In this document: piece after piece, positions 16,118 through 24,008 of the stretch
Position numbering within the stretch: position 1 is the first letter of the stretch
Layout: each line of letters begins with the position of its first letter
Assembly (NCBI RefSeq): GCF_004564275.1
Contig: NZ_SPDV01000002.1
Location: 124,001 to 188,000, forward strand
Direction: 5' to 3'
Source of the DNA: Sphingomonas parva (ex Maeng et al. 2020)
GTDB taxonomy: Bacteria; Pseudomonadota; Alphaproteobacteria; Sphingomonadales; Sphingomonadaceae
DNA: 64,000 nt
Translations under genes and position numbers: made by a program
The notes under the pieces: generated by a model
Told to the model about the DNA's origin: nothing
Database searches by the model: none
What the model saw: the letters and a program-made list of their open reading frames with translations, nothing else

Positions 16118-16147
16118 ATGACCGTTCAGCTGCAGGGCGCCGCCTGA
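16118..16147 (+). CDS. Nine-codon leader ORF coupled to the IF-1 paralogue
   Basis: MTVQLQGAA followed by TGA. It has the best ribosome-binding sequence of the region (AGGAGGAAAGG, 16100-16110), and the ATG of the IF-1 paralogue comes one base after its stop, while that ATG has no good site of its own. Translation of the leader would therefore feed the downstream gene. Whether the peptide itself acts is unknown. Confidence 0.45.
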   Translation: MTVQLQGAA

Positions 16148-16148
16148 C

Positions 16149-16409
16149 ATGGCGAAGGAAGAGCTGCTGACCCTCGAAGGGCGAATCGACGAGATCTATC
16201 CCGACGGCCGCTTCGGCGTATCCCTCGATAACGACCATCGGATCATCGCGTACACGGCCGGAAAGATGCGCCGTTTCCGCATCAAGTCCGTCGTCGGCGA
16301 CCGCGTCCATGTCGAAATGACCCCCTACGACCTCAGCAAGGGCCGGATCGTTTTCCGCGAAAGAATTCCTGGCCAGGGGCCGGGCCCGCGTCGCGGTTCC
16401 AGGCGTTGA
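16149..16409 (+). CDS. infA: Translation initiation factor IF-1 paralogue with basic tail
   Basis: OB-fold protein of the IF-1 family; IF-1 binds the 30S A site during initiation. The 86-residue product is [20 protein letters not shown], then [49 protein letters not shown], with an Arg/Gly-rich tail ending PRRGSRR. Canonical IF-1 is about 72 residues with GHEVLAHISGKMR; here [15 protein letters not shown] diverges, so this looks like an accessory paralogue rather than the housekeeping copy, though I cannot see whether another exists. It starts one base after a 9-codon leader ORF. Cold-shock or stress use is an inference. Confidence 0.8.
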   Translation: MAKEELLTLEGRIDEIYPDGRFGVSLDNDHRIIAYTAGKMRRFRIKSVVGDRVHVEMTPYDLSKGRIVFRERIPGQGPGPRRGSRR

Positions 16410-16455
16410 GGAGGACGTACCACAAAGAGGCGCGTTGGATCGCGCCAGGAGTGAA

Positions 16456-16614
16456 ATGAAGACACGTAAACGACCCAAATTGTACCCGCCCAAAGCCCTG
16501 CTGTGGGAGGGCCCTATTCCGGCGCTTCCCAAGGCAGACGCCGGGTCTGTTCCGCCGGCGGCGATCCTGCCGCCTGGCGAGCTCCGCCGGATCGTCCGAG
16601 AGATGCTCGGCTGA
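16456..16614 (+). CDS. Small hypothetical protein (52 residues)
   Basis: ATG at 16456 with CCAGGAGTGAA just upstream. The product begins MKTRKRPKLYPPKALLWEG and ends GELRRIVREMLG. It is Pro-rich in the middle with basic N-terminus and a short C-terminal helix. No family recognised. An intrinsic terminator follows 10 bases after its stop, so it is the last gene of the transcript carrying the IF-1 paralogue. The good ribosome site and terminator support its reality. Confidence 0.6.
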   Translation: MKTRKRPKLYPPKALLWEGPIPALPKADAGSVPPAAILPPGELRRIVREMLG

Positions 16615-16623
16615 GACCCTGAC

Positions 16624-16652
16624 GCCCCCCTCGGACATGAGGGGGGCTTTTT
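16624..16652 (+). terminator. Rho-independent terminator
   Basis: GCCCCCCTC / GAGGGGGGC with a 6-base loop, followed by TTTTT. It ends the IF-1 paralogue unit but also stands only 18 bases before the start of the next gene (16671), so it may act as an attenuator for that gene. Confidence 0.88.
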
Positions 16653-16670
16653 CATGATTGGATATTCAAG

Positions 16671-16880
16671 ATGCCCACAGCACAGCTCCGCCCGTACCTG
16701 ATTGCGCAGGACGACGAAGGCCAGTTCCGGATCACGATCCGGGAGACGCGCTACAACAGTCAGGGCTACCCGCTGGTCAAGGCGACGCTCCAGGAGGAGA
16801 CCTTCAAGAGCGTCCACGCGGCACGAACCTTCGCCCGCGAGCATCTCGGTGCCCAGGCCGGCGAGTTCGCGCTGAAGTAA
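16671..16880 (+). CDS. Hypothetical protein (69 residues)
   Basis: Product MPTAQLRPYLIAQDDEGQFR, then ITIRETRYNSQGYPLVKATL and a C-terminal helix SVHAARTFAREHLG. The two beta-rich segments and a helix suggest a small alpha/beta domain. I recall similar unnamed proteins in sphingomonads, but no function. The start has no clear ribosome site, and a strong terminator sits 18 bases upstream, so expression probably depends on read-through. Cytoplasmic. Confidence 0.65.
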   Translation: MPTAQLRPYLIAQDDEGQFRITIRETRYNSQGYPLVKATLQEETFKSVHAARTFAREHLGAQAGEFALK

Positions 16881-17202
16881 GGCCGGAGCTCCAGCGCCTG
16901 TCCGGGCGCCGGGGCTCGCGATACGCTGCGGGGCTCCTCCACGGAGGCCGACTTCTGGTTCGGGAGGAGGGCGCACGATTCGATGACGGTGCGCTTGGCA
17001 CGAATGAGAGCCGCCATGGACTCGCTCTGCGCCCGATCGAGCTCGACTTCAAAGTCGAAATTCAGCGCAACTCGCCACGATCGACAGTCAGGAGATTCGT
17101 CCCGCGGACGTCCCTGCCCGACGGTGCGCTATTCTTTCCGACGCCGATCCGGTCCTTTCGTCATCGCGGCGAAGCGCTGTCCCGGGCGGCGGAGGTGAGG
17201 GA
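16881..17202. other. Intergenic stretch between convergent genes, no gene supported
   Basis: Downstream of the 69-residue gene and of the PilZ pair. The open frames here on both strands have skewed composition and no family features. An imperfect hairpin GAGCTCCAGCGCC / GGCGCCGGGGCTC follows the first gene (16885-16917) and may aid termination, without a T run. Confidence 0.4.
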
Positions 17203-17526
17203 TCAGTGGCCCTTGTTCACCATCATCTGCAGCACGGCCGGATGCAGCGGCCGGACGAATGCGCAGCCGAGCAGGTGGCCGCTCATCCAGACGACGCGGC
17301 TGTGCCACGTCTCGAGACCGGGCAGCTTCAGCCAGACATCCGTGCCAACCGGCAGCTCGAGATGGGTCGCGGCGCGAAATCCGTGCGTCGAAAGGTCGAG
17401 GATCTGGACGGTCACTGCGCTGGCGCCGCGCTGGCGAAGCCCGGCGCCGAGCACGACCTCGGTGCGTGCGGCCTGACGAACCTCGTCGAACGGCTCGGTG
17501 GAAAGCTGGCCGGTCAGCCCGCTCAT
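17203..17526 (-). CDS. PilZ domain protein
   Basis: Probable cyclic-di-GMP-binding protein, 107 residues, one PilZ domain. The second PilZ motif is recognisable as LDLSTHGFRAATHLELPVG (D/NxSxxG), followed by WLKLPGLETWHSRVVWMSGH and LLGCAFVRPLHP. The first motif (RxxxR) is poor: only QAARTEVVLG precedes it, so ligand binding may be weak or lost. It is the second of two PilZ genes one base apart. Confidence 0.82.
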   Translation of the reverse strand: MSGLTGQLSTEPFDEVRQAARTEVVLGAGLRQRGASAVTVQILDLSTHGFRAATHLELPVGTDVWLKLPGLETWHSRVVWMSGHLLGCAFVRPLHPAVLQMMVNKGH

Positions 17527-17527
17527 T

Positions 17528-17959
17528 CTACTCTCCCGGGACGGCGATGCCGACGGACACGCCCCACAGGTGCGCCAGCTTCTTCTCGTGCTCGCTCATG
17601 TCCTCGCCCATGAGGCGCGGCCGCCGGAACCGCGGCGTGTTCTGATCGGTGGTGGTCCGCTTGAGCTGAACCAGAACCTCGCTCTCGTCGATCATATAGG
17701 CGAATTCGAGGCCGGCTCGGCCTTCGCCGGTCCACGCAACCCGCGCGGGCACGCAGATCGATCCGCGACAGAAGACGACGTCGCTGTTGACCGGGGGAAT
17801 GCACTTGCCCTCTATCAACGCGCCTTTCTGGGAAAGATCGCGCAGCCGCACGTCCGTCTCCGCCGGGCCGCTCCGCAGCTTGGCGGCGAGCAGGACGCGA
17901 GCCCGCTTCGAGCTCCTCTTGCCCGCTGCCGGACCATCCACAAAGCTCTGCACGCCCAT
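17528..17959 (-). CDS. PilZ domain protein
   Basis: Probable cyclic-di-GMP receptor of 143 residues. KRSSKRARVLLAAKL carries the basic RxxxR-type motif and RLRDLSQKGALIEGK the DxSxxG motif; VPARVAWTGEGRAGLEFAY completes the barrel. A basic C-terminal part (NTPRFRRPRLMGEDMSEHEK) follows. Encoded one base upstream of a second, more degenerate PilZ gene, so both are made together and might pair. Target process (motility, polysaccharide) is not shown by neighbours. Start ATG 17959. Confidence 0.85.
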   Translation of the reverse strand: MGVQSFVDGPAAGKRSSKRARVLLAAKLRSGPAETDVRLRDLSQKGALIEGKCIPPVNSDVVFCRGSICVPARVAWTGEGRAGLEFAYMIDESEVLVQLKRTTTDQNTPRFRRPRLMGEDMSEHEKKLAHLWGVSVGIAVPGE

Positions 17960-18126
17960 CTACCAGATCCCCAATAAAGCTCTGACGGCACGCTTACGCC
18001 CGAGGCGCCTAACTTGTGGTAAACGCCGCGACCGGAATTGCGCGGCGGGCGGCGCCTCGCGAGCTTGGCGGGCGAGCCGAAAAGAAGCGCGTTGACCTCG
18101 CCACGGCGCGGCTTATGCGCCGCCGC

Positions 18127-19128
18127 ATGCGATTCTTCTCCGACAATGCCGCCGCGGTCTGCCCCGAAGTGATGGAGGCTCTCGCCGCCGCCAATGCACT
18201 CGACACCGCTTACGACGGCGACCGCTGGAGCCAGCGCCTCGACGGTGTGTTTTCCGATCTTTTCGAGACGCAGGTCACCGCCCTCTGGGTTGCGACAGGC
18301 ACCGCGGCAAACTCGCTCGCCCTGGCGGCGCTGTGCCCCCCTTGGGGGAGCATTGTCTGCCACCGCGATGCGCACATCCAGAACGACGAGTGTGGTGCGC
18401 CCGAATTCTACACGAACGGCGCCAAGCTCCTGCTCGGCGAGGGAGAGGGTGCCAAGCTGACGCCGGAGACGGTGAGGGGGCTGGTCTCCGGGATCCGCAA
18501 GGACGTCCATCAGGTGCAGCCGGCGGCGATCTCGATCACCAACGCAACCGAATACGGCCTGGTCTACACGCCGGATGAAGTTGCTGCGCTCGGTGATCTG
18601 GCGCGCTCACATGGTCTCGCCCTGCACATGGACGGCGCCCGCTTCGCCAACGCTGTGGTGCGGCTCGGTTGCTCGGTCGCAGACGTCACCTGGCGCGCTG
18701 GAGTCGACGCTCTCAGCTTCGGCTTCGCCAAGAATGGTGGAATGTCTGCGGAAGTGCTGATCTTCTTCGGCGAGACGCATCGTCAGGCGACGCTCTACAG
18801 GCGCAAGCGCGCCGGCCACCTTCTGTCGAAGGGCCGCTTCATGGCGGCGCAGGTTCTGGCGATGCTGGAGAACGACGTCTGGCTGCGGAACGCCCGCGCC
18901 GCGAACGACGCTGCGGCGCGCCTCGCCGCCGCAGCCGGCGATAGGCTTGTCCTTCCGGTCGAGGCCAACGAGGTCTTCCTTCGCGTCACCGCGCAGGAAG
19001 CGCAGGCTCTGCGTGATCAGGGTTTCGACTTCTACGATTGGGGTGTCGGCGAAGCGCGCCTGGTGACCAGCTGGGACTCCGACGTGCAGGCGGTGGACAG
19101 GCTGGCCGCGGCCATCTCCGCGCTGTGA
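18127..19128 (+). CDS. Low-specificity L-threonine aldolase family (beta-eliminating lyase)
   Basis: PLP enzyme splitting L-threonine/allo-threonine to glycine and acetaldehyde. 333 residues from ATG 18127 (MRFFSDNAAAVCPEVMEAL); ATG 18115 would add four. Family landmarks: ATGTAANSLALAALC, HIQNDECGAPEF, LHMDGARFANAVV with the PLP-contacting Asp, and SFGFAKNGGM with the Schiff-base Lys. RLVTSWDSD is the C-terminal substrate-binding region. The next gene, an EamA exporter, starts inside its stop codon (GTGA), so the two are coupled; export of glycine or a related amino acid is a reasonable guess. Confidence 0.9.
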   Translation: MRFFSDNAAAVCPEVMEALAAANALDTAYDGDRWSQRLDGVFSDLFETQVTALWVATGTAANSLALAALCPPWGSIVCHRDAHIQNDECGAPEFYTNGAKLLLGEGEGAKLTPETVRGLVSGIRKDVHQVQPAAISITNATEYGLVYTPDEVAALGDLARSHGLALHMDGARFANAVVRLGCSVADVTWRAGVDALSFGFAKNGGMSAEVLIFFGETHRQATLYRRKRAGHLLSKGRFMAAQVLAMLENDVWLRNARAANDAAARLAAAAGDRLVLPVEANEVFLRVTAQEAQALRDQGFDFYDWGVGEARLVTSWDSDVQAVDRLAAAISAL

Positions 19129-20054
19129 CGGGAAGCCTCCTTCAGCCGAGGGTCCTGTTCCCGTTCATCCTGATCACGTTCATCTGGGGATCGACCTGGC
19201 TGGTCATTCGCGATCAGCTCGGCACCGTCCCTGCAACCTGGTCGGTAACCTATCGCTTTGTCATCGCCTGCGCGGCGATGTTCGCCTACGCCCGCTGGAC
19301 CGGAGCGTCCCTGCGCATCGGCCGGGAGGGGCATGCCCTCGCACTGCTGTTCGGCATTCCCCAGTTCTTCCTCAACTTCAACTTCGTCTACGCGGCGGAG
19401 CACCACGTCACCTCAGGCCTCGTCGCGGTCGTCTTCGCCTTGCTGCTCGTGCCCAATTCAGCGCTCGGCTGGCTGTTCCTGAAGCATAGGATGACCGGTC
19501 GTTTCCTTCTGGGTTCGGCCATCGCGGTCGCCGGGGTCGCCTTGCTGTTCTTGCAGGAATTGCGGGCCAGCGACGTGCCGGCAGGCGAGGTGCTGATCGG
19601 TATTGGTCTCACCCTCGCCGGAGTTCTCTCCGCGTCCGTCTCCAACGTGATGCAGGCCTCGGAGCGCATGCGCGCCCGGCCGATCTCGGCCATGCTGGCG
19701 TGGGGCATGTTCTACGCCGTGCTCTGCGACGCCGCGTTCGCCTGGTGGTTGTTCGGGCCCCCGGTGGTCGAGGCGCGGATCGGCTATTGGGTCGGTCTTT
19801 TCTACCTGGGCCTGCTCGCCTCGGCGATCGCCTTCACCCTCTATTTCGGAATCCTGCGCGCCGTCGGACCGGCGCGAGCCGCTTACTCGAGCCTGCTGAT
19901 TCCTATCATCGCGATGACGCTTTCGACGATCTTCGAAGGCTATCATTGGTCGAAGCTGGCGGTGGCCGGCGGCATCCTCGCCCTCGCTGGGCTCGCCATT
20001 GCCCTCCGCTCGCGTGCCGTGCCGGTTCAGCCGCCGTCGCCGCGTCCCGCGTAG
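19125..20054 (+). CDS. EamA/DMT-family transporter
   Basis: Inner-membrane exporter of the drug/metabolite superfamily, 309 residues with ten hydrophobic segments in two EamA repeats (first begins FPFILITFIWGSTWLVIRDQ, second around VLIGIGLTLAGVLSASVSNV). Start GTG 19125 overlaps the threonine aldolase stop by 4 bases. Substrate unknown; amino acids or metabolites are typical. Its last 28 bases overlap a small minus-strand gene. Confidence 0.9.
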   Translation: MTGSLLQPRVLFPFILITFIWGSTWLVIRDQLGTVPATWSVTYRFVIACAAMFAYARWTGASLRIGREGHALALLFGIPQFFLNFNFVYAAEHHVTSGLVAVVFALLLVPNSALGWLFLKHRMTGRFLLGSAIAVAGVALLFLQELRASDVPAGEVLIGIGLTLAGVLSASVSNVMQASERMRARPISAMLAWGMFYAVLCDAAFAWWLFGPPVVEARIGYWVGLFYLGLLASAIAFTLYFGILRAVGPARAAYSSLLIPIIAMTLSTIFEGYHWSKLAVAGGILALAGLAIALRSRAVPVQPPSPRPA

Positions 20055-20167
20055 GGCGCGTCCGCCTTTTCCATCTCCTCGGCGGCCTCGCGGGCCGCGT
20101 CTTCGAGGCTGTCGCCCTCGCCGGGCGGTTCCGTCCCGGTTGCGGTCTGATTTTCACGATCACTCAT
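20027..20167 (-). CDS. Small acidic hypothetical protein (46 residues)
   Basis: MSDRENQTATGTEPPGEGDS then LEDAAREAAEEMEKADAPYAG. Strong ribosome site AGAGGAGATCGAG directly before the ATG at 20167. Acidic helix flanked by Gly-rich ends; no family recognised. It lies 57 bases downstream of recF on the same strand, so it may be the end of the dnaN-recF transcript, and overlaps the end of the EamA gene antisense. Confidence 0.55.
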   Translation of the reverse strand: MSDRENQTATGTEPPGEGDSLEDAAREAAEEMEKADAPYAGRGDGG

Positions 20168-20223
20168 CTCGATCTCCTCTCCGCCGTCAACGCGCGCGGC
20201 AGCAAGCGTTTCCGGTCGCGGGA

Positions 20224-21309
20224 TCAGCGGGCGTGGAGCGCCCCGTCCGAGACCTCGAAGTGGCTGGCGCTCCCGCCGATCTCGGCGAACAGAGCGGGCT
20301 CCGTCCCGGTCATCCACACCTGACCTCCGGCGTCGGAAAGGCGACTGAAGAGCGCCCCGCGCCGCCTGGGATCGAGGTGCGCCGCCACCTCGTCGAGCAG
20401 CAGGACCGGTCGGCTGCCCGACCGCTCGGCGACCAGGTCGGCATGCGCGAGGACGATCGACAGGAGCAGGGCCTTCTGCTCGCCGGTCGAGCAGAGCTCC
20501 GCCGGCTGTCCTTTGCCGAGATGGGTGACCCTGAGGTCGGTGCGATGCGGGCCGATCAGCGTTCGCCCTGCCGCGGCATCGCGCGCCCGCCCGGCGGGAA
20601 GCGCGGTCCGGAGGCCTTCCTCTCCGCCTTCCAGCTCGAGGCCCGCGCGCGCGAACGGACCCTCCGGCGCCGCCGTGAGCCTCTCGGAGAGCGAGGCCAC
20701 GGTCGTTCGCCGCGCCTCGACAATGGGCCCGCCATGCTCCGCCATCCGCGCTTCGAGCGCGGCGAGCCACGCCGGATCCGGCCGCTCCTCGGCCAGCAGC
20801 TTGTTGCGCGCGCGCATCGCCGCCTCATAGCGAGCGGCATGCACGGCGTGCCCCGGCTCGAGCGCGAGGACCAGACGATCGAAAAACCGCCGCCGCCCGC
20901 TTGCACCTTCCTGGAAGAGCCGGTCCATGGCCGGAGTGAGCCACAGCACCGACAGCCATTCGGACAGCGACGTCGCCGAGGCGGGCGCGCCGTTGATCCG
21001 CACCTGCCTTCGCTCGGGTGCCGCAGGGCTCGTGCCCGTGCCGAGCTCGGTGTCGCCCAGCCGCGCCGCGACGGCGAAGCCTCCTGTCCCTCCGCTGCGT
21101 GCCATTTCGCTGAGCGAGGCGCCGCGCAAGCCGCGCCCGGGCGAGAGCAGCGAGACGGCTTCGAGGACGTTCGTCTTGCCCGCGCCGTTGTCGCCCGTGA
21201 GCACGACGAGGCCCGGGCCGGGGGCGAGCAGGGCATCCCGGTAGGAGCGGAAATCGACGAGAGAGAGGCGCCCGATGGTCACCGCGCCCGATTGGCCCTG
21301 CGTGACCAT
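20224..21309 (-). CDS. recF: DNA replication and repair protein RecF
   Basis: SMC-like ATPase that loads RecA at gaps with RecO and RecR. About 361 residues. Walker A is [10 protein letters not shown], the ABC signature region [12 protein letters not shown], and Walker [27 protein letters not shown] is the family N-terminus. The start is uncertain: ATG 21309 is chosen, ATG 21336 or GTG 21292 are possible. It follows dnaN by 58 bases on the same strand, the usual dnaN-recF order, but dnaA and gyrB are not beside them. Confidence 0.93.
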   Translation of the reverse strand: MVTQGQSGAVTIGRLSLVDFRSYRDALLAPGPGLVVLTGDNGAGKTNVLEAVSLLSPGRGLRGASLSEMARSGGTGGFAVAARLGDTELGTGTSPAAPERRQVRINGAPASATSLSEWLSVLWLTPAMDRLFQEGASGRRRFFDRLVLALEPGHAVHAARYEAAMRARNKLLAEERPDPAWLAALEARMAEHGGPIVEARRTTVASLSERLTAAPEGPFARAGLELEGGEEGLRTALPAGRARDAAAGRTLIGPHRTDLRVTHLGKGQPAELCSTGEQKALLLSIVLAHADLVAERSGSRPVLLLDEVAAHLDPRRRGALFSRLSDAGGQVWMTGTEPALFAEIGGSASHFEVSDGALHAR

Positions 21310-21367
21310 GGGCGCAACCCTGTCGCCCGCGACCATCCCGTCAGAAAATGATCGCTCCCGCCCGCGA

Positions 21368-22480
21368 TCAGACGCGCATCGGCATCAGCACGTAGAGCGC
21401 CGGTGCCTTGTCGTTCTCCCTCAGCAGGGTCGGCGCGGCCGCGTCGGCGAGGTGGACCTCCACCGTCTCTCCTTCGATCTGGCCGAGGATATCGAGCAGG
21501 TAGCGCGCGTTGAAGCCGATCTCGAGGCCGTCGGCGCTGTAATCGCCGGAGACCTCCTCGGCGGCGGTGCCGTTCTCGGGGCTGGTCACGGAGAGGGTGA
21601 CCCGATCCCGGTCGAGCGACATCTTGACCGCGCGAGTCTTCTCGCTGGCAATGGTGGCGACGCGGTCGACGCCCTCCTCGAAGCTGCGCGGATCAATGCG
21701 CAGCAGCTTGTCGTTCGCCGTCGGAATGACCCGGCTGTAGTCGGGAAACGTGCCGTCGATCAGCTTGGAGGTCAGGATCGCGGTGCCGAGGCCGAAACGG
21801 ACCTTGCTCTCGGAGAGCGACACCTGGACGGTGCCATCGACCTCGTCGAGCAGCTTGCGCAGCTCGGCCACGCATTTGCGCGGGATGATCACGTCCGGCA
21901 TCCCCTCGGCGCCCGCCGGCCGCGGCACGGTCACGCGGGCAAGACGATGGCCGTCGGTCGCGGCGGCCTTCAGCACCGGCTGCGCCTCGTCGGAGACGTG
22001 CAGGAAGATGCCGTTCAGATAGTAGCGCGTCTCCTCGGTCGAGATCGCGAAGCGCGTCTTGTCGATGATCTGCTTGAGGGTCGTTGCAGGGAGCTCGAAG
22101 CGGGTCGGCAGCTCGCCCTCGGCGATCACCGGAAAATCGTCCCGCGGCAGGGTGGCGAGGTTGAACCGTGCGCGCCCGGCGTTGACCTGCATCTTGCCCT
22201 CGGCGGCGCTGAGCTCGACCTGGCTGCCTTCGGGCAGCTTGCGCGCGATGTCGAACAGCGTGTGGGCGGAGACCGTGGTGGCGCCGGGCTGGATCACCGT
22301 CGCTTCGACGGACTCGTTGATCTGGAGGTCGAGATCGGTCGCCATCAAGCGGAGCCCGCCGCCCTCCTGCGCCTCGATCAGCACGTTCGACAGGATCGGG
22401 ATGGTGTTCCTGCGCTCCACCACGGATTGGACGTGGCCGAGGCTCCTCAGGAGCGTAGCCCGTTCGATCGTCGCCTTCAT
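21368..22480 (-). CDS. dnaN: DNA polymerase III beta subunit (sliding clamp)
   Basis: Forms the ring that tethers polymerase III to DNA. 370 residues, full length, three clamp domains: [43 protein letters not shown] in domain 1; [30 protein letters not shown] in domain 2; and a C-terminal LYVLMPMRV, the typical end that lines the ligand pocket. ATG at 22480 follows CCGGGGGATTC. First gene of a dnaN-recF unit; no DnaA-box cluster was seen upstream, so this is probably not the origin. Confidence 0.97.
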   Translation of the reverse strand: MKATIERATLLRSLGHVQSVVERRNTIPILSNVLIEAQEGGGLRLMATDLDLQINESVEATVIQPGATTVSAHTLFDIARKLPEGSQVELSAAEGKMQVNAGRARFNLATLPRDDFPVIAEGELPTRFELPATTLKQIIDKTRFAISTEETRYYLNGIFLHVSDEAQPVLKAAATDGHRLARVTVPRPAGAEGMPDVIIPRKCVAELRKLLDEVDGTVQVSLSESKVRFGLGTAILTSKLIDGTFPDYSRVIPTANDKLLRIDPRSFEEGVDRVATIASEKTRAVKMSLDRDRVTLSVTSPENGTAAEEVSGDYSADGLEIGFNARYLLDILGQIEGETVEVHLADAAAPTLLRENDKAPALYVLMPMRV

Positions 22481-22562
22481 GGAATCCCCCGGAAGTGGTA
22501 CTTGCCCGCGGGTTGTAAAGCGGTGCCCACGATCCCGCTAGAGGTTAGTGCGCGCTCTCGCG

Positions 22563-22598
22563 AAAAGGCCGGGGATAGTCTTGCGATTCCCCGGCCTT
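22563..22598 (-). terminator. Terminator of the outer-membrane barrel gene
   Basis: On the minus strand AAGGCCGGGGA / TCCCCGGCCTT with a 12-base loop, running into TTTT. It follows the stop at 22641 by 43 bases; another perfect hairpin GCCGCCGACC / GGTCGGCGGC (22610-22634) lies between. Confidence 0.8.
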
Positions 22599-22640
22599 CC
22601 CCCTTTGCCGCCGCCGACCGTGGGGGTCGGCGGCAGGCGA

Positions 22641-23318
22641 TCAGAAGCGGAAGCCGATACCCGCCATGATCTGGTGACGATCGAGGTTGATGTCGGTGTC
22701 GAAATCCTCGGCTTCGAAATTGTCGAGGTCGAAATTGTCGCTGAAATCGAGGTTGTTGTAGTTCGAGTAGCGATACTCGAGCTTGCCGTAGAGGTTCGGG
22801 CCGAACAGCTGCTCGATCCCGGCGCCCAGGCGCCAGCCGTCGACGTTGGTGTCGAACTCGAAGCGATCGCCGGCCGTCTCGTAATTGGCCTCGATGCTGG
22901 TGTTGGTGTAGCCGCCCTTCACATAGACGAGGGTGCTGGGCGCAGCGCGGAAACCAAGGCGGGCGCCGACGTAAATGTCGCGGCCGGTCTCCACGCTCGA
23001 CGAGAAATTGATGCCGTCGAGCGTCTCGTCGGCTTCCTGCTCGCCCGAGGAATCGGCATATTCGGCCTCGACGCCGGCGACGACGTTGCCGAGATCGAAA
23101 TCGTAGCCGACGCCGACGCCGTAGCTGACGCCTTCGATGGATTCGTCACCATTGTTGCTGCTGGTATCGACCCCGTCGTCATCGCTTTCGCCGGACTTCA
23201 GGATGTCGTAGCCGACGAGGCCCTCGATACGCGGACCGGTGAACGAGGCGGCTTCCTGAGCCAGGGCCGGGGTGGCGAAGCTGCCCGCCAGAAGGGCGGC
23301 GACAAGAACCTTACGCAT
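22641..23318 (-). CDS. Outer-membrane beta-barrel protein (porin-like)
   Basis: Secreted 225-residue protein: signal peptide MRKVLVAALLAGSFATPALA, cleavage before QEAAS. The rest shows alternating strands typical of an eight-stranded Opa/OmpW-like barrel (GVSYGVGVGYDFDLGNVVAG, IYVGARLGFR, LYGKLEYRYSNY), ending HQIMAGIGFRF with terminal Phe for BAM recognition. Extracellular loops are very acidic (SGESDDDGVD, DFSDNFDLDNFEAEDFDTD), which might bind cations. ATG 23318. A decayed paralogue tail lies beside tRNA-Ser (1824-1898). Function beyond envelope structure unknown. Confidence 0.88.
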   Translation of the reverse strand: MRKVLVAALLAGSFATPALAQEAASFTGPRIEGLVGYDILKSGESDDDGVDTSSNNGDESIEGVSYGVGVGYDFDLGNVVAGVEAEYADSSGEQEADETLDGINFSSSVETGRDIYVGARLGFRAAPSTLVYVKGGYTNTSIEANYETAGDRFEFDTNVDGWRLGAGIEQLFGPNLYGKLEYRYSNYNNLDFSDNFDLDNFEAEDFDTDINLDRHQIMAGIGFRF

Positions 23319-23450
23319 GTGAAATTACTCCGTTTTTTCCTGAATGCGGGACGGGCGGCCCAGCGCCCCGACGGAAGAAAGGTTTCATTAACGTACCATA
23401 AACGGGGATTTCCGTTGCCTTTCGGCAACAGGTCCGCGCATGCTGGGCGG

Positions 23451-23939
23451 ATGCTGCGCGCCGCGCTTTTTCCCTGTCTTTTCCTGGCCCTTGCGGGGGT
23501 CGCTGCGGCCCAGCGGCAGGCGGTGGGCGTCTATGGCCTCTGGGGCGCTTTTGCGGAAAAAAGTCGCTGCTATGCGATCTCGGAACCTCAGCGCACCGCC
23601 CGGAACAACCCGCGGGGCGCATTTGCCTCGGTCGGCTGGTGGCCCGAGCGGCCGGTGCGCGGGCAGGTCCATTTCCGGCTCAGCCAGTCGAAGAGGAGCG
23701 GCTCGGCCGTACTTCTGAGGATCGATGAGAGGACTTTCCAGCTCGTCGGCGGAGGCGGCAACGCGTGGGCGCCCGATGCGCGCGCGGACAGTGACATCGT
23801 CGCGGCGATGCGCATCGGGCTCCAGATGACGATCGAGACGCGCTCGGAGCGCGGAACGCTGGTGAGGGATCTCTACGCGCTGCGCGGGGCCGCCAGCGCG
23901 ATCGACGCGGCCGCGATTGCCTGCGCGCAGCGGCGCTGA
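23451..23939 (+). CDS. Exported protein, IalB-like
   Basis: 162 residues with signal peptide MLRAALFPCLFLALAGVAAA. The mature part (GLWGAFAEKSRCYAISEP, FRLSQSKRSGSAVLLRID, FQLVGGGGNAWAPDA, AIDAAAIAC) resembles the invasion-associated locus B family, a periplasmic beta-rich fold with paired cysteines. In alphaproteobacteria the name does not imply pathogenesis. It lies 69 bases before rlmN, an arrangement I recall from related genomes. A GTTGCC-TTTC-GGCAAC hairpin sits 21 bases upstream of the start. Family call is moderate. Confidence 0.65.
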   Translation: MLRAALFPCLFLALAGVAAAQRQAVGVYGLWGAFAEKSRCYAISEPQRTARNNPRGAFASVGWWPERPVRGQVHFRLSQSKRSGSAVLLRIDERTFQLVGGGGNAWAPDARADSDIVAAMRIGLQMTIETRSERGTLVRDLYALRGAASAIDAAAIACAQRR

Positions 23940-24008
23940 GACTCGGCGCACGCCGGCAATGCGGCCCGTCTAGAAAAAACCATGTTCGTCCCCTAGATAG
24001 GGGGCCTC

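Noticed and set aside
22481-22640. Origin of replication upstream of dnaN
   Set aside because: No TTATCCACA-like DnaA boxes, no AT-rich unwinding region and no dnaA nearby.
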